This document shows, one piece after another, positions 40,353 through 50,051 of a stretch of 64,000 bases of DNA (position 1 is the first letter of the stretch; each line of letters starts with the position of its first letter). The DNA is from Polynucleobacter sp. UK-Gri1-W3 (GTDB lineage: Bacteria > Pseudomonadota > Gammaproteobacteria > Burkholderiales > Burkholderiaceae): assembly GCF_018881595.1 (NCBI RefSeq), contig NZ_JACVQA010000003.1, positions 1-64,000 of the forward strand, in the 5' to 3' direction. A program made the position numbers and the translations under genes. The notes under the pieces are model-generated. The model worked only from the letters and a program-made list of their open reading frames with translations. It did no database searches and was not told the DNA's origin.

Positions 40353-40758
40353 GGCATTGACCATACTGTCTTTTGACTATGGAACTCACAGAGTAGGGGT
40401 AGCGGTTGGAAACTCGATATCTAAGTCAGGCCAGGCTTTAAAGACGATTGCTGCGCCAAGTAGCGATGCCTTGTTTAAAGATATAGAGATCCTTATAGCG
40501 GAGTGGCAGCCAGACCAATTGGTGGTTGGAAAACCAACCCATCCAGATGGAACGCCCCATGAGATGACGTCTAAAGCAACGCGCTTTGGCAATCAGCTAC
40601 ATGGACGCTTTCATTTGCCGGTTGCTTGGGTCGATGAGCGCTATACCTCAGCCGTTTTAGAGGGGGATCCAAAGATGTACGACAATCTAGATGCCCATTC
40701 TGCCGTTTTGATTTTGGAGCAGTTTTTTGCAGAGCAAAGCGCGAAGTCTTTAAATTAA
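40345..40758 (+). CDS. ruvX: Putative pre-16S rRNA nuclease / Holliday junction resolvase-like YqgF
   Basis: This 137-residue RNase H-fold protein has SFDYGTHRVGVAVGN with the first catalytic Asp, VVGKPTHPDGTPHEMT and VDERYTSA. YqgF proteins are implicated in 16S rRNA 5'-end maturation. I use the ATG at 40345, which overlaps the algH stop by 8 nt; a GTG at 40333 is less typical. Confidence 0.94.
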   Translation: MPKALTILSFDYGTHRVGVAVGNSISKSGQALKTIAAPSSDALFKDIEILIAEWQPDQLVVGKPTHPDGTPHEMTSKATRFGNQLHGRFHLPVAWVDERYTSAVLEGDPKMYDNLDAHSAVLILEQFFAEQSAKSLN

Positions 40759-40802
40759 AAGTAAATACAAAAATAGAATTGATATAAGCACCGGACCAAA
40801 GA

Positions 40803-41303
40803 ATGAACGCTGAACAGTTATACGGAAAATTATTAGAGAATCTGCGCAACAGAAAACAAGAGGGTACATTTGAGCTTGCAGGTCTCGCTATGGGGGGTGC
40901 TTGGATTACAGAGCGTTTGGCTAACGATTTAGGGCTTTCACACTTTGGCGTAATTAATGTGGCCTTTCATCGGGATGATTATGCGGAGAAGGGTATGACA
41001 GCTCTACGGACTGCCAGCACGATGACTACCCATTTGCCGTTTGATGTAAACGGCGCTAATGTGATATTGATTGATGATGTTTTGCTAACAGGTAGAACTG
41101 TCCGCGCGGCTTTAAATGAGTTATTTGATTTTGGTCGGCCAGCACAGGTTGAGTTGATGGTTTTGGCTGATCGAGGAAATCGTGAGCTGCCAGTTGCTGC
41201 TAATTTTGTAGGCGAGCAGATAGAAGTTCAAGAGAATCAAATTCTGGTCTTAGAGAAAGATACCGCTGGCAAGTTCAGCTTTCAGTTAGAGGAGCGTGAA
41301 TAA
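40803..41303 (+). CDS. pyrR: Bifunctional pyr operon regulator / uracil phosphoribosyltransferase PyrR
   Basis: This 166-residue PRTase-fold protein contains the PRPP motif [19 protein letters not shown] and the start-region block [19 protein letters not shown]. PyrR can attenuate pyr transcripts and has uracil phosphoribosyltransferase activity. I found no clear PyrR-binding antiterminator in the 44-nt leader, so regulation may differ here. Its TAA shares its A with the pyrB ATG, giving translational coupling. Confidence 0.93.
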   Translation: MNAEQLYGKLLENLRNRKQEGTFELAGLAMGGAWITERLANDLGLSHFGVINVAFHRDDYAEKGMTALRTASTMTTHLPFDVNGANVILIDDVLLTGRTVRAALNELFDFGRPAQVELMVLADRGNRELPVAANFVGEQIEVQENQILVLEKDTAGKFSFQLEERE

Positions 41304-42262
41304 TGAGTCAGCTAGTCAATCAATTTAATTCCGCTGGCGAGTTAACGCATCTTCTGACACTCGAAGGTTTGCCTAAAGAGCAAATTCTTCATATTTTGGA
41401 TACCGCACAGCAGTTTGTGAGCGTGACTGATCCTGCGCGTGAAGTGAAAAAAGTCCCACTACTCAGGGGTAAAAGTGTTTTCAATCTCTTTTTTGAAAAC
41501 TCCACCCGCACTAGAACTACTTTTGAGATTGCTGCAAAACGTTTATCTGCGGATGTGATTAATTTAGATATTTCCACATCCTCGACTGCGAAGGGCGAGA
41601 GTCTTCTCGATACGATTGATAACTTAGTAGCAATGCAGGCAGATATTTTTGTTGTACGACATGATGTTTCTAAAGCCCCTATTGAAATTGCAAACCACGT
41701 ACCAGCCCATGTGCACGTTGTGAATGCTGGTGATGGTAGCCATCAGCATCCAACTCAAGGTTTGTTGGATATGTATACGATGCGTCACTTCAAACAAAGC
41801 TTTAAGGGTCTGAAAGTGGCGATTGTGGGTGACATTGTTCACAGCCGTGTAGCAAAGTCCAATATTCATGCGCTAACTACTTTGGGTTGTGAAGATATTC
41901 GCGCGATTGGACCGGAAAGTTTGCTCCCAAGTGCTTTAGATATGCTGGGTGTTAAGGTATTTCATAGTATGGAAGAAGGTCTAAAAGATGTTGATGTGGT
42001 GATGACATTGCGCATCCAAAAGGAGCGCATGGAAGCTGGGCAAGTGCCTGAAGGCGATGCATTCTTTAAGCAATATGGTTTAACGCCTACGCGTTTAGCC
42101 TTGGCTAAGTCAGACGCAATAGTCATGCACCCTGGTCCCATGAATCGTGGCGTCGAAATTGATTCGATTGTTGCTGATGGTCCTCAGTCAGTCATTCTGA
42201 ATCAAGTCACCTTCGGTATTGCCGTGCGCATGGCTGTGATGTCGATTGTTGCGGGCAATTAA
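41303..42262 (+). CDS. pyrB: Aspartate carbamoyltransferase catalytic subunit
   Basis: This 319-residue enzyme joins carbamoyl phosphate and aspartate in pyrimidine synthesis. The carbamoyl-phosphate site [13 protein letters not shown], the [13 protein letters not shown] block and [10 protein letters not shown] are diagnostic. In many relatives pyrC (dihydroorotase) follows immediately; here a glycosyltransferase starts 10 nt later. A 1-nt overlap joins it to pyrR. Confidence 0.97.
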   Translation: MSQLVNQFNSAGELTHLLTLEGLPKEQILHILDTAQQFVSVTDPAREVKKVPLLRGKSVFNLFFENSTRTRTTFEIAAKRLSADVINLDISTSSTAKGESLLDTIDNLVAMQADIFVVRHDVSKAPIEIANHVPAHVHVVNAGDGSHQHPTQGLLDMYTMRHFKQSFKGLKVAIVGDIVHSRVAKSNIHALTTLGCEDIRAIGPESLLPSALDMLGVKVFHSMEEGLKDVDVVMTLRIQKERMEAGQVPEGDAFFKQYGLTPTRLALAKSDAIVMHPGPMNRGVEIDSIVADGPQSVILNQVTFGIAVRMAVMSIVAGN

Positions 42263-42272
42263 GCGCACCAGT

Positions 42273-43616
42273 ATGCAGTCTAAAAAACGCTGGTTGATTT
42301 TGTCGCATGGCTTCAATATGGATGGCCGTGCCTCAAGCCAAACGATTACCGATAAGATTCCTTATTTTCTAGAAGCAGGCATTGAGCCGATTGTCTTTAG
42401 TGCTATCACTGGAATTAAAGATCAACGCTTTCCTCATCGCCAATTTTTAGCTTGGGGTCCAGCAGCGTTCCGGTTTGATTTTCGCCATTGGATTGCAAAC
42501 CAATATGGCAGAGGACTCTTTTATAAGGTTTCAACCGGCATCGTTTCTTTACTGCTTGCTCCCTTGATTGCCTTAGAAAAGTTTGTTCTTGGCTATTCCA
42601 GTCAATGGTCTTGGTCGATTCCTGCCTATCTTCATGGATTACATTTAATTCGCTCTGGCAAAGTTGATCTGATTTATTCAACAGGTGGAGCATGGTCTGC
42701 TCATTTGGCGGGTTTATGGCTCAAGAAAAAAACGGGTGCGCCATGGATAGTAGAGATTCATGATCCCTTGGTTATTCGTCAGAGCCCTGTAGATCTAGGT
42801 TTTGAAAAACCTAGCAATCGCGATGCTCGCTTTAGGCAGTATTTAGAAAAGCAAATCTGCAAATATGCCGATTTAGCCTGGTGGTTTACTGATGGTGCCG
42901 TACATTATGCGAAAGTACGCAACCCTAATTTAAATACCTTAAATAACGCTCATGGTTTTATGGTTCTTCCAGGGGCTGAACCGCCTGGTGGGTCAACTAG
43001 TGAGAAAACACATCAGTATTCTGAGTATTTGAATCTGTGTCACTTTGGTTCTTTAGCAAATGATCGTTCTCTATCGACCATCCTGAATGCCTTAGTCCCG
43101 CTTTTTAAGAAATTTCCTCAAGCAAGAAAGCATATTCGGGTGCACGCCTATGGAGCGCCTCTAGATTCATTAACTTTGGATGCTCTCAAGCATCTAGCAT
43201 TTGACGATGTTTTACTAGCACACGGACGTTTAGAAAAAGATCCCAGCACCGGTAAGTCAGGACGTGAGCGTGTGGTTGAGAAAATGCAAACTGCGGATGT
43301 TTTAATTCTTTTGCATGGCAATGATGAGTGGTGTGCAGAATATATTCCGTCAAAGTTTTATGAGTACCTTTGGACTGGCAGGCCCATTTGGGGAATTACC
43401 CATCGCAACCCCCAATTGGATCAAATGCTATTGGAGCGATCTGCTTACTTGAGTCCTAAAAATGATTCTGAGGCCGTTGAACTGGCTTTAGAGAGAATTT
43501 GGTTGGACTGGAAAAGTAAGCAGTTAGTAGTGCCCAAAGGTTTCCCAATTGGCGTCGATCAGGCTGCGTATAGAATACTTTCTGAAGTGCAAGCTAAAAC
43601 CGAAAGAAGCGCTTGA
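42273..43616 (+). CDS. GT-B glycosyltransferase (GT4-like)
   Basis: This 447-residue protein resembles family 4 retaining glycosyltransferases. The N-terminal domain has RWLILSHGFNMDGRASSQTI and TGAPWIVEIHDP; the C-terminal donor-binding region includes LHGNDEWCAEYIPSKFYEYLWTGRPIWGI, a typical acidic E...E block. The sugar transferred is unknown. The start at 42273 gives a 10-nt gap to pyrB. It begins a three-gene block (42273-45247) with overlapping or nearly touching genes. Confidence 0.85.
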   Translation: MQSKKRWLILSHGFNMDGRASSQTITDKIPYFLEAGIEPIVFSAITGIKDQRFPHRQFLAWGPAAFRFDFRHWIANQYGRGLFYKVSTGIVSLLLAPLIALEKFVLGYSSQWSWSIPAYLHGLHLIRSGKVDLIYSTGGAWSAHLAGLWLKKKTGAPWIVEIHDPLVIRQSPVDLGFEKPSNRDARFRQYLEKQICKYADLAWWFTDGAVHYAKVRNPNLNTLNNAHGFMVLPGAEPPGGSTSEKTHQYSEYLNLCHFGSLANDRSLSTILNALVPLFKKFPQARKHIRVHAYGAPLDSLTLDALKHLAFDDVLLAHGRLEKDPSTGKSGRERVVEKMQTADVLILLHGNDEWCAEYIPSKFYEYLWTGRPIWGITHRNPQLDQMLLERSAYLSPKNDSEAVELALERIWLDWKSKQLVVPKGFPIGVDQAAYRILSEVQAKTERSA

Positions 43617-44515
43617 AAGATATCGTCCTCTATTGCAAATCTTATCGCAGAGATTTTTTGCGTCTTAAGCGCTTGCTAGATTCAATCAATCGATACAACG
43701 TTGACCAAATCTCCTTTTATATTTCTACTCCCAAAGACCAACATCAGGAGTTGCAATCGGTTTTGGGTGTGGGTACTGGATACCAGTGGGTTTCTGATGA
43801 GTCGATTATTGCCTCCAATCCTCGAGTTCCTGCTGGCATCGAAAAAACGAGATCTGGTGGTTTAAGTCAGCAAGCCATCAAATCGGAGTTTTGGCGCCTT
43901 GGTTTAGCTGAGAATTATGTTTGCCTCGATTCGGATTGTGTCTTTATTAAAGACTTCCATCGGTCTGATTTTTTAAGTGCTGATGGCACTCCCTACACAG
44001 TCATCTATCAAAATAAAGAATTTTTCCAGCTATCGATTAATCGAGGGCATGAAAAGGTTCAGACTAATCTTCGTAAAGAGGGTGATCGTGTAAAGGCTTT
44101 ATTTTCTAGGGTGGGCCCTAACTACTATTGCCCATGCCCACCATTTATCTGGTCAGCTAAGGTTTGGCAGTCTCTCGATAGTCAATATCTTGAACCCAGA
44201 GGTTTGCATTTCTGGGATATTTCTACTGACGAACACCCAGAGACACTTTTATATCTCGAGGCTTTATTGAGCTTCCGTGCAATTCCTTTGTATCCAATCG
44301 AGCAATTATTTAGGATTTACTACTACGATTGGCAATACTATCTGCTGCGCAGAACGGGCGAGTCGGAGAGTAAATTAAAAACAAATTATTTGGGTGTGAT
44401 TTATCAATCAAACTGGGATTCTGGAATGGACCTTGGTGGGTCTACTAAGTCACTTGCCTCTCTAATCCTTCGCCGCATTAAGCGTTTCGGCCGCTATTTA
44501 CAAAGTTATTTTTAA
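43613..44515 (+). CDS. DUF6492-like putative glycosyltransferase
   Basis: This 300-residue protein begins at a TTG that overlaps the previous stop by 4 nt (TTGA), so it is coupled to the GT-B gene. It has a GT-A-like fold signal: YCKSYRRDFLRLKRLLDSI at the start and a DxD-type LDSDCVFIKDF near residue 105, then YCPCPPFIWSAKVW. This matches proteins grouped as DUF6492 and found in polysaccharide loci. Its substrate and product are not known. Confidence 0.72.
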   Translation: MKDIVLYCKSYRRDFLRLKRLLDSINRYNVDQISFYISTPKDQHQELQSVLGVGTGYQWVSDESIIASNPRVPAGIEKTRSGGLSQQAIKSEFWRLGLAENYVCLDSDCVFIKDFHRSDFLSADGTPYTVIYQNKEFFQLSINRGHEKVQTNLRKEGDRVKALFSRVGPNYYCPCPPFIWSAKVWQSLDSQYLEPRGLHFWDISTDEHPETLLYLEALLSFRAIPLYPIEQLFRIYYYDWQYYLLRRTGESESKLKTNYLGVIYQSNWDSGMDLGGSTKSLASLILRRIKRFGRYLQSYF

Positions 44516-44518
44516 TTC

Positions 44519-45247
44519 ATGTCAGCACCTTTAAATATCAAGATTTTTGTTATTTCACTACAAAGATCCCTTGATCGCAGAAAACAGGTTGAGAAAGAAA
44601 TGCAAAAAATTTCTTTACCTTGGGAATTTCTGGATGCGATTGATGGATCTGCTTTGACATCAAATCCAGTTGAATACAAGCCAACTAAGGTGAAAAGACT
44701 GCAGGGGTATGAATTAACCCCAAATGAGATTGGTTGCTATCTCTCGCATAAAGAAGCGTGGAAGCGTTGTGTAAGTGAGAATGCACCTACCCTGGTTTTA
44801 GAAGATGATTTTGCTCTGGCGCCCAATTTTGAGAATGTGCTCAGCACTATTCTTGAGGCAGATGATTCCTGGAATTTCCTCAGGCTGCAGGGTTTATATG
44901 AGGTTCCCTACAAGACCTTGTTTGAAAAATCAGGCGTAGCATTCGTTAGAAATGAAGGCGACGCGGTCGGCGCTACCGCATACCTATTAAAACCAGAGAT
45001 AGCAAAGCAGTTAATTCAGAATTCTGCAGATATCTATGAGCCTGTAGATCATTTTCTCGAGCACCATCAAAAACATGGCTTGGAGTTTTTGGCAATTCGC
45101 CCATATCCAGTGGATATCACCCGTGCTAAATCAACTATTGCTGATCGCTCTGAGCGTTCTCCTGTTCAAGGTTTACAAAAGCGATGGAGATCGGTTGCCC
45201 GAGTGCTTGATAGGGCACTGAGTAAAGACCCTTGGTTCCCAAAGTAA
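44519..45247 (+). CDS. Glycosyltransferase family 25 protein (LPS biosynthesis)
   Basis: This 242-residue protein shows the GT25 pattern: IFVISLQRSLDRRKQVEKEM at the start, LTPNEIGCYLSHKEAWKRC, the metal-binding LVLEDDFAL and a GATAYLLKPEIAKQL block. GT25 members add beta-1,4-galactose-type sugars to LPS or lipooligosaccharide cores. It is 3 nt after the DUF6492 gene. The tail is basic. Confidence 0.9.
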   Translation: MSAPLNIKIFVISLQRSLDRRKQVEKEMQKISLPWEFLDAIDGSALTSNPVEYKPTKVKRLQGYELTPNEIGCYLSHKEAWKRCVSENAPTLVLEDDFALAPNFENVLSTILEADDSWNFLRLQGLYEVPYKTLFEKSGVAFVRNEGDAVGATAYLLKPEIAKQLIQNSADIYEPVDHFLEHHQKHGLEFLAIRPYPVDITRAKSTIADRSERSPVQGLQKRWRSVARVLDRALSKDPWFPK

Positions 45248-45278
45248 AAATTAACAGCCATTAAAATTAACAGCTATT
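45247..45278. repeat. Two tandem 16-nt units
   Basis: AAAATTAACAGCCATT at 45247-45262 is followed directly by AAAATTAACAGCTATT at 45263-45278, one mismatch apart. It lies in the gap between the convergent GT25 and GT10 genes and looks like a small local duplication. Confidence 0.7.
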
Positions 45279-45290
45279 GTCGTATTCTCC

Positions 45291-46256
45291 TTAACTAAGG
45301 GCTGTCTGAATAATATTCTTTAGGTAGCTTTTCAGGGGATCAAGTGAAGGCTTTTGTAATAGCAAAGGCTGCTCTGCATACTGTGCAAGCCTACTTTGCG
45401 AATGGAGTATCTGGCCTAGTTCAGCAAAGTGATCTGCAGACATCGGCGCTAAATTAATAAACGCTTGCGGATTAAAGTCGACCTTTACATTTTCATCCGC
45501 CCAGGTAATGGGTAGGCATCCCGCCATAAACGCTTCTGGAATTTTCTCGCTGTAGTAACCAGGGTGCATGCCATTTTCGGGGCATAAATTAAAGGCAAAC
45601 GCCTGGAGCTCATCAAATTTAATTAAGCCGCTCTCTGAATGATTTTTGATGAGTGGATTAAATGACTTACCAAACTCCACCACCTCAATTTGACTCTTCA
45701 CAGCATTTAATAGTGTGCCTCTGGGTTCTCTGAGATGGGATGCAAATATCGCTGCCTTTTGGGGGCGCATCAGAAAATCTTTGCCAAGCGGTTGCAAGAG
45801 GCGATTGATATCTAATAATTTACCGTATCTTGGGTTGGTGTTACCAGTTACTCCTTGTGCAGACCAGTCGGCCACTTCCATCCAGTAAGGCATGCGGAAG
45901 TGATGTGGGGCAGGGACTCCCAGATCGAAAGTTAGAGCGTAGTCATTGGACACAAAGTCATGCCGAAGATTTTCGCCAGTCTGGAACAGAATTAAAGGTT
46001 GCTTATGGGATGTAGAGGCAAGAGAGGCAAGTGATTGAATCCCATCATTTAAGCTAGTAACTAAGGGTCTCAGAGGTTTAGGGCACCAGGCTAACTTCTT
46101 CTTGCCTAAATTGTGAAACGATCCGATGATCATCAAATCACATTTTTTTGGCTCAACCCATTCAATCTGGTAGCCAAGGTGATGACATATAGCAGGAACA
46201 AGGCTGGATTTATAGTCGCTAGGCACCCCCAGGGTAGATATGCGGATTACATTCAT
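45291..46256 (-). CDS. Glycosyltransferase family 10 (fucosyltransferase)-like protein
   Basis: This 321-residue protein ends with a GT10 catalytic signature: FNLCPENGMHPGYYSEKIPEAFMAGCLPITWADENV, matching alpha-1,3-fucosyltransferases. The N-terminal half is divergent. GT10 enzymes use GDP-fucose, but no GDP-fucose genes (gmd, fcl) are seen in this window; the sugar could differ. I use the ATG at 46256 (MNVIRISTLG). It is the only minus-strand gene in the polysaccharide zone. Confidence 0.8.
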   Translation of the reverse strand: MNVIRISTLGVPSDYKSSLVPAICHHLGYQIEWVEPKKCDLMIIGSFHNLGKKKLAWCPKPLRPLVTSLNDGIQSLASLASTSHKQPLILFQTGENLRHDFVSNDYALTFDLGVPAPHHFRMPYWMEVADWSAQGVTGNTNPRYGKLLDINRLLQPLGKDFLMRPQKAAIFASHLREPRGTLLNAVKSQIEVVEFGKSFNPLIKNHSESGLIKFDELQAFAFNLCPENGMHPGYYSEKIPEAFMAGCLPITWADENVKVDFNPQAFINLAPMSADHFAELGQILHSQSRLAQYAEQPLLLQKPSLDPLKSYLKNIIQTALS

Positions 46257-46295
46257 AAATACTTTGCTTTCTAGATGCCTATATGAAGTTTTCAA

Positions 46296-46418
46296 TTGTA
46301 ATAACTACCTTGATATACGTCTCGAAAACGCTCAAATCTTGAATTGATGAGTTGGTATCATTGAGGGCAGTTGAGCATTTAAAGGTTCTATAACTTCATT
46401 CTGGGTTTTGGGGGTTGC
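46296..46418 (+). promoter_or_regulatory. Divergent intergenic region upstream of rfbB
   Basis: This 123-nt gap must hold promoters for the fucosyltransferase-like gene (minus) and the rfb operon (plus). A TATAAC hexamer (around 46390) precedes rfbB but no correctly spaced -35 was found. No protein-coding segment was recognised. Confidence 0.35.
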
Positions 46419-47477
46419 ATGATTTTAGTGACAGGTGGCGCGGGATTTATTGGTGGTAATTTTGTTTTGGATTGGCTAGCCGACCCAAAGGCAGAAGGAA
46501 TTGTTAATTTGGATAAGTTAACTTATGCCGGTAACCTGGCAACACTAGATTCTCTAAAGAATGATGAGCGCCATGTATTTGTGCATGGTGATATTGGCGA
46601 CAAAGAACTAATCGCTAAATTATTGAAAGAGCACAAACCTCGCGCAATCGTGAATTTTGCTGCAGAGAGTCATGTGGATCGATCTATTCATGGGCCCGCA
46701 GATTTTGTGGAAACCAATATTGTTGGTACGTTTAATTTGCTAGAGTGCGCTCGTGAGTATTGGAACGGTCTTGAAGGAAAGGCTAAAGAAGAATTCCGTT
46801 TTCATCATGTATCAACTGATGAAGTCTATGGCTCCTTATCTTTAACCGATCCAGCATTTACGGAAACAAATTCATATGAGCCCAATAGCCCTTACTCGGC
46901 ATCGAAGGCAGCCTCAGATCATTTAGTACGCGCTTGGTTTCATACCTATGGCTTTCCAGTAGTAACCACCAATTGTTCTAATAACTATGGGCCTTATCAC
47001 TTTCCAGAAAAATTAATTCCTTTGGTGATATTGAACGCGCTCAATAGCAAGCCATTGCCTATTTATGGCGATGGCCAACAGATTCGCGATTGGCTCTATG
47101 TTGGTGACCATTGCTCCGCTATTCGTGAAGTGTTGGCTAAGGGTAAATTGGGTGAGACTTACAACATCGGTGGTTGGAATGAAAAGGCCAATATCGATGT
47201 GGTGAAAACCATTTGTACTATCTTGGATGAGCTCAAACCTCGTGCCGATGGCAAGCCTTATGTTGATCAAATTACCTACGTAAAAGATCGTCCAGGCCAT
47301 GATCGCCGTTATGCGATTGATGCCAGCAAGGTAGAGCGCGAGTTAGGCTGGAAGCCAGCTGAGACCTTTGATACGGGCATTCGAAAGACGGTTCAGTGGT
47401 ATCTAGATAACCCTATTTGGATTGATGGTGTGGTGAGTGGGTCTTATCGCGACTGGTTACAAAAACAATACAACTAA
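46419..47477 (+). CDS. rfbB: dTDP-glucose 4,6-dehydratase
   Basis: This 352-residue extended SDR makes dTDP-4-keto-6-deoxyglucose, step two of dTDP-L-rhamnose synthesis. The NAD loop is [10 protein letters not shown], the catalytic block [11 protein letters not shown] carries the Thr-Asp-Glu triad, and YSASKA the Tyr-Lys pair. [12 protein letters not shown] and [12 protein letters not shown] are RmlB blocks. It starts the rfbBDAC operon. Confidence 0.97.
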   Translation: MILVTGGAGFIGGNFVLDWLADPKAEGIVNLDKLTYAGNLATLDSLKNDERHVFVHGDIGDKELIAKLLKEHKPRAIVNFAAESHVDRSIHGPADFVETNIVGTFNLLECAREYWNGLEGKAKEEFRFHHVSTDEVYGSLSLTDPAFTETNSYEPNSPYSASKAASDHLVRAWFHTYGFPVVTTNCSNNYGPYHFPEKLIPLVILNALNSKPLPIYGDGQQIRDWLYVGDHCSAIREVLAKGKLGETYNIGGWNEKANIDVVKTICTILDELKPRADGKPYVDQITYVKDRPGHDRRYAIDASKVERELGWKPAETFDTGIRKTVQWYLDNPIWIDGVVSGSYRDWLQKQYN

Positions 47478-47504
47478 CCATAAATACTTAGATTAAATAA
47501 CTGC

Positions 47505-48479
47505 GTGAATATTTTAGTTTTCGGAAAAGATGGTCAGCTGGGTAAAGCATTCAAAGATTTATTTGATCAACTTCCAGTGTCTGTAAATCTACGCGTAACT
47601 TATCTCGGTAGGGCAGAGTGCGATCTCGGCAAACAAGAGGAAGTTCTTGCCCAACTTAGCGCAGTCAAGGCAGATCTGATCATTAATGCCTCTGCTTACA
47701 CGGCAGTCGATAAGGCTGAAACTGAAATAGATTTGGCTTATGAGGTAAATGCCAAGGCACCACAGCTTATGGCGCAGTATGCTGTGGGTAATGACGCTAC
47801 CCTTCTACACTACTCAACTGACTATGTATTTGATGGTAGTAAAGATGGCTTTTACGTTGAGAGTGATCCTCGTAATCCGCTCAGTATTTATGGCAAGAGT
47901 AAGGCTGCTGGTGAACAGGCAATTGAGGAAATATTTGCAAATTCTTCAAAAGGTCAATTTGCTATTTTTAGAACCAGTTGGGTTTATGGAGATGGTGGCA
48001 ATTTCATACGCACGATCTTGCGCTTAGCAAAAGAGCGTGAAGAGTTAAAAGTGATTCATGATCAGCATGGGGTTCCCACCAGTGCAGATTGGCTTGCAAA
48101 GGTAAGCCTAGATTTGGCGCTAGATTCAGAATGGAAGATAAAACAGTTCCCATCGGGTATTTATCACGCCGTACCATCAGGTGAGACTACTTGGCATGGT
48201 TTGGCCTCTTTTGTGATTCAGGCCGCTCTTGATGCTGGCATAGAACTAAAGGCTAAGCCAGCCGCTATTAAACCCATTCTGGCTGTTGAATATCCCCTCC
48301 CAGCGCCAAGGCCAATGAATTCCCGTATGGATAGCCACAAACTGCGATCCGCCCTGCAAAATCAGGCTTCTAAAGCCTCAAACTCTTATAATGATCCTCA
48401 AAATATGCCGAATTTCCCAGCCTGGGATGGCATAGTTCAAGAATACGTATCTAAGCTAGCCTTAAAGGGTTTGATTTAA
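47505..48479 (+). CDS. rfbD: dTDP-4-dehydrorhamnose reductase
   Basis: This 324-residue SDR reduces dTDP-4-keto-rhamnose to dTDP-L-rhamnose. It starts at a GTG (ILVFGKDGQLGKAF is the nucleotide loop), with NASAYTAVDKAE, HYSTDYVFDGS and YGKSKAAGEQAI as catalytic blocks. It lies 27 nt after rfbB and 40 nt before rfbA. Confidence 0.96.
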   Translation: MNILVFGKDGQLGKAFKDLFDQLPVSVNLRVTYLGRAECDLGKQEEVLAQLSAVKADLIINASAYTAVDKAETEIDLAYEVNAKAPQLMAQYAVGNDATLLHYSTDYVFDGSKDGFYVESDPRNPLSIYGKSKAAGEQAIEEIFANSSKGQFAIFRTSWVYGDGGNFIRTILRLAKEREELKVIHDQHGVPTSADWLAKVSLDLALDSEWKIKQFPSGIYHAVPSGETTWHGLASFVIQAALDAGIELKAKPAAIKPILAVEYPLPAPRPMNSRMDSHKLRSALQNQASKASNSYNDPQNMPNFPAWDGIVQEYVSKLALKGLI

Positions 48480-48519
48480 TACCTCAGGTTTGCCAGTGAT
48501 GCTGACATAGGGGTTATTC

Positions 48520-49449
48520 ATGGCTGTAAATCGCAAAGGCATCATCTTGGCTGGCGGGTCTGGCACTCGTCTTTATCCAGTGACTCAGGCAGTGTCTAAG
48601 CAGTTAATGCCAGTCTATGACAAGCCTATGGTGTATTACCCATTAAGCACCTTAATGCTGGCTGGTATTCGTGACATTCTGTTAATTTCTACTCCACAAG
48701 ATACTCCGCGATTTTCAGAGCTCTTGGGCGATGGTTCCCAGTGGGGTCTCAATATTGAGTATTGCGTGCAGCCTTCGCCAGATGGTTTAGCGCAAGCATT
48801 TACGCTAGGGAAAAACTTCGTTGGAAATAATCCCAGCGCATTAGTTCTTGGTGACAATATTTTTTATGGCCATGAATTAGTGGATCAACTTAATAGTGCA
48901 AACGATCGCACTTCGGGTGCATCTGTATTTGCGTATCACGTGAATGATCCAGAACGTTATGGCGTAGTGGAGTTTGATAAAGACTACAAGGCATTGTCGA
49001 TTGAAGAAAAGCCCTTAAAACCCCGTAGTAACTATGCAGTAACGGGCTTATATTTTTATGACAATCAGGTTTGCGATATTGCCGCCTCCATTAGGCCTAG
49101 TGCTCGTGGCGAGCTCGAGATTACCGATGTCAATCGCGTCTATCTTGAAAAGAATGAGCTTAATGTAGAGATCATGGGCCGTGGATTTGCATGGCTTGAC
49201 ACGGGCACTCATGATTCATTGCTAGATGCCGCTGGTTTCATTGCCACCTTGCAAAAGCGCCAAGGCTTGATGGTGGCTTGCCCTGAAGAGATTGCTTATC
49301 GTCAGGGTTGGATAAGTGCCGAAGAAGTACAGAAGGTTGCTGCGCAGTTAAGTAAAAATAGTTATGGCCAGTACTTGGGCAAGATTTTGAATGAGCTCAA
49401 TAGCTCCGCTCAACCGATTTCACTTTCTGCCAAGAAGGTTTCTAAATGA
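48520..49449 (+). CDS. rfbA: Glucose-1-phosphate thymidylyltransferase
   Basis: This 309-residue enzyme activates glucose 1-phosphate with dTTP. It has the nucleotidyltransferase loop [39 protein letters not shown], and [15 protein letters not shown]. It overlaps rfbC by 4 nt (ATGA). Confidence 0.98.
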   Translation: MAVNRKGIILAGGSGTRLYPVTQAVSKQLMPVYDKPMVYYPLSTLMLAGIRDILLISTPQDTPRFSELLGDGSQWGLNIEYCVQPSPDGLAQAFTLGKNFVGNNPSALVLGDNIFYGHELVDQLNSANDRTSGASVFAYHVNDPERYGVVEFDKDYKALSIEEKPLKPRSNYAVTGLYFYDNQVCDIAASIRPSARGELEITDVNRVYLEKNELNVEIMGRGFAWLDTGTHDSLLDAAGFIATLQKRQGLMVACPEEIAYRQGWISAEEVQKVAAQLSKNSYGQYLGKILNELNSSAQPISLSAKKVSK

Positions 49450-50012
49450 GTTCCACCTCTAAATTGCAGTTAACACCTACTGCAATTCATGATGTTTTTA
49501 TTGTGGAGCCAAAAGTATTTGGCGATGAGCGCGGATGGTTTACTGAGTCATTCAATGCAGAGGACTTCGCTAAAGCTACTGGGCTGGATGTTCAGTTTGT
49601 GCAAGACAACCATTCCTTTTCTCGTCAGTGGACCTTGCGTGGCTTGCATTATCAAATAGAGAAGACTCAGGGCAAATTAGTGCGGGTTGTTGCTGGTAGT
49701 GTATTTGATGTGGCTATGGATATTCGCAAAGATTCACCAACTTATGGCAAGTGGGTGGGTGTTGAGTTGAGCGCAGAAAACCATAAGCAATTGTGGATTC
49801 CGCCGCAATTAGCGCATGGTTTTTTGGTGCTCTCGCCAACGGCTGAATTTCTTTACAAAACGACGGATTATTACCATCCACAGAGCGAAGCCTGCCTTGC
49901 TTGGAATGATGCAACCGTAGGAATTGAGTGGCCATTGCCTGCCGGTATTCAGCCTAATATGAATGCCAAGGATGCGGCAGGTCTTTCATGGGATGCAGCA
50001 CCCAAGTTCTAG
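49446..50012 (+). CDS. rfbC: dTDP-4-dehydrorhamnose 3,5-epimerase
   Basis: This 188-residue cupin enzyme epimerises dTDP-4-keto-6-deoxyglucose at C3 and C5. The block [20 protein letters not shown] contains the catalytic His, and [21 protein letters not shown] is the second signature. It completes the rhamnose set. Confidence 0.97.
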   Translation: MSSTSKLQLTPTAIHDVFIVEPKVFGDERGWFTESFNAEDFAKATGLDVQFVQDNHSFSRQWTLRGLHYQIEKTQGKLVRVVAGSVFDVAMDIRKDSPTYGKWVGVELSAENHKQLWIPPQLAHGFLVLSPTAEFLYKTTDYYHPQSEACLAWNDATVGIEWPLPAGIQPNMNAKDAAGLSWDAAPKF

Positions 50013-50051
50013 TCACCTTGGACAATTTCAAAAAGATAAGATAATCCTCAC

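Noticed and set aside
40759..40802. PyrR attenuator upstream of pyrR
   Set aside because: The 44-nt leader lacks a terminator/antiterminator pair and a PyrR-binding loop that I could recognise.
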